Positions 15,354 through 15,592 of a stretch of 15,592 nucleotides of DNA are shown piece by piece; within the stretch, counting starts at the first letter, position 1; each line of letters starts with the position of its first letter. This DNA comes from an uncultured Actinomyces sp. GTDB lineage: Bacteria; Actinomycetota; Actinomycetes; Actinomycetales; Actinomycetaceae. The position numbers were made by a program, and so were the translations under genes. The stretch lies in contig CALLSD010000015.1 of NCBI GenBank assembly GCA_938014245.1, positions 1 to 15,592 of the forward strand. Direction: 5' to 3'. Below the pieces are notes generated by a model that saw nothing but the letters and a program-made list of their open reading frames with translations, had not been told where the DNA came from and ran no database searches.

Positions 15354-15447
15354 ACGCCGCCAGCTCATGACGCCCCCACCCGACTGGGCAGCAGGGCTCC
15401 CATTCGACGCCGACGGCTACGAATGCGACTACTACCGCAAGGATTAG
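15354..15447 (+). pseudogene. C-terminal scrap resembling a phage family A DNA polymerase
   Basis: The plus-strand frame reads RRQLMTPPPDWAAGLPFDAD and GYECDYYRKD, then TAG 15445-15447. The ending PxWAxGLPLxADGYExxxYxKD is, from memory, characteristic of phage-encoded family A DNA polymerases. Only about 30 residues remain; upstream the frame runs into the Fur repeat, so the gene was cut at the 15353 junction. It suggests that the DNA to the right of the island is prophage or a prophage remnant. Short length keeps confidence modest. Confidence 0.4.
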
Positions 15448-15592
15448 ACGCGCCAAAGAGGCAACTCGCGCCAGTTGTCAGGTGCGCCTATGCGAGAAAA
15501 CGGCACGATGGGATTGTGCGGGTAAGTGTCGAACAGCTTGGGCGACATGCCGTACAGGTATGACAGCATTCCCCAATCCATGATTTCGACGG
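15444..15592 (-). CDS. 3' end of an unidentified ORF running in from the right edge
   Basis: The minus strand is open from the window edge to TAA 15444-15446 and reads VEIMDWGMLSYLYGMSPKLF, DTYPHNPIVPFSRIG and NWRELPLWRV. The composition (W, Y, P, G and hydrophobic alternation) looks like a real protein rather than a shadow. I do not recognise it. It is convergent with the polymerase-like fragment and overlaps its stop codon by two bases. It may be a phage gene, given its neighbour. Confidence 0.4.
   Translation of the reverse strand, partial: VEIMDWGMLSYLYGMSPKLFDTYPHNPIVPFSRIGAPDNWRELPLWRV

Overview
The window looks like accessory DNA from an actinobacterium. Starts at GTG and TTG are common, the right half has GC-rich codons, and the broken Fur-family gene resembles actinobacterial Zur. 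Actinomycetaceae is my best guess from the moderate-GC left arm, with low confidence. All calls come from reading the sequence; no database search was run.

Left arm (1-7602, all minus strand, visibly less GC-rich): an ABC-F ATPase (5890-7518) with a structured leader carrying a three-codon uORF, then a single-chain Type ISP restriction-modification enzyme (Mrr-like nuclease, DEAH helicase, N6-adenine methylase, target recognition; 1088-5797). A single-base frameshift in an A5 run removes the enzyme's last ~98 residues. Below it lies a small two-TM gene whose frame continues past an in-frame TGA for ~126 more residues. The restriction module appears to be decaying.

Centre (7977-14987, plus strand, GC-rich): a rearranged BREX-type cluster in the order brxA, AAA ATPase, TOPRIM-like protein, pglZ, brxL. 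The type 1 BREX genes brxB, brxC and pglX are absent. In their place between brxA and pglZ is a two-gene ATPase/TOPRIM pair, the protein architecture of OLD/PARIS-like defence modules. pglZ is a multi-lesion pseudogene: its start is out of frame, it has a -1 shift near 11335, a 21/22-bp tandem expansion near 11779-11863 shifts the frame back, and a segment is missing near 12360. BrxL has an intact AAA+ core, but its C-terminus resembles the MIT_C (MITD1 C-terminal) fold, where a Lon-like domain is usual.

Flanks of the island: a fur/zur-like gene on the minus strand is split. Its N-terminal part lies left of BREX (7681-7860) and its C-terminal part right of it (15125-15353). Both pieces share a 55-bp direct repeat (7681-7735 and 15299-15353, one synonymous mismatch) and sit in circularly permuted order, so recombination between the repeats would rejoin the Fur reading frame on an excised circle. 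Beyond the right repeat are a short piece resembling the C-terminus of a phage family A DNA polymerase and the end of an unidentified convergent ORF.

Overall this is a defence island assembled by several rearrangements. The AAA/TOPRIM pair, brxL and brxA are intact ORFs beside eroding partners, so the intact AAA/TOPRIM pair may be the functional core today.
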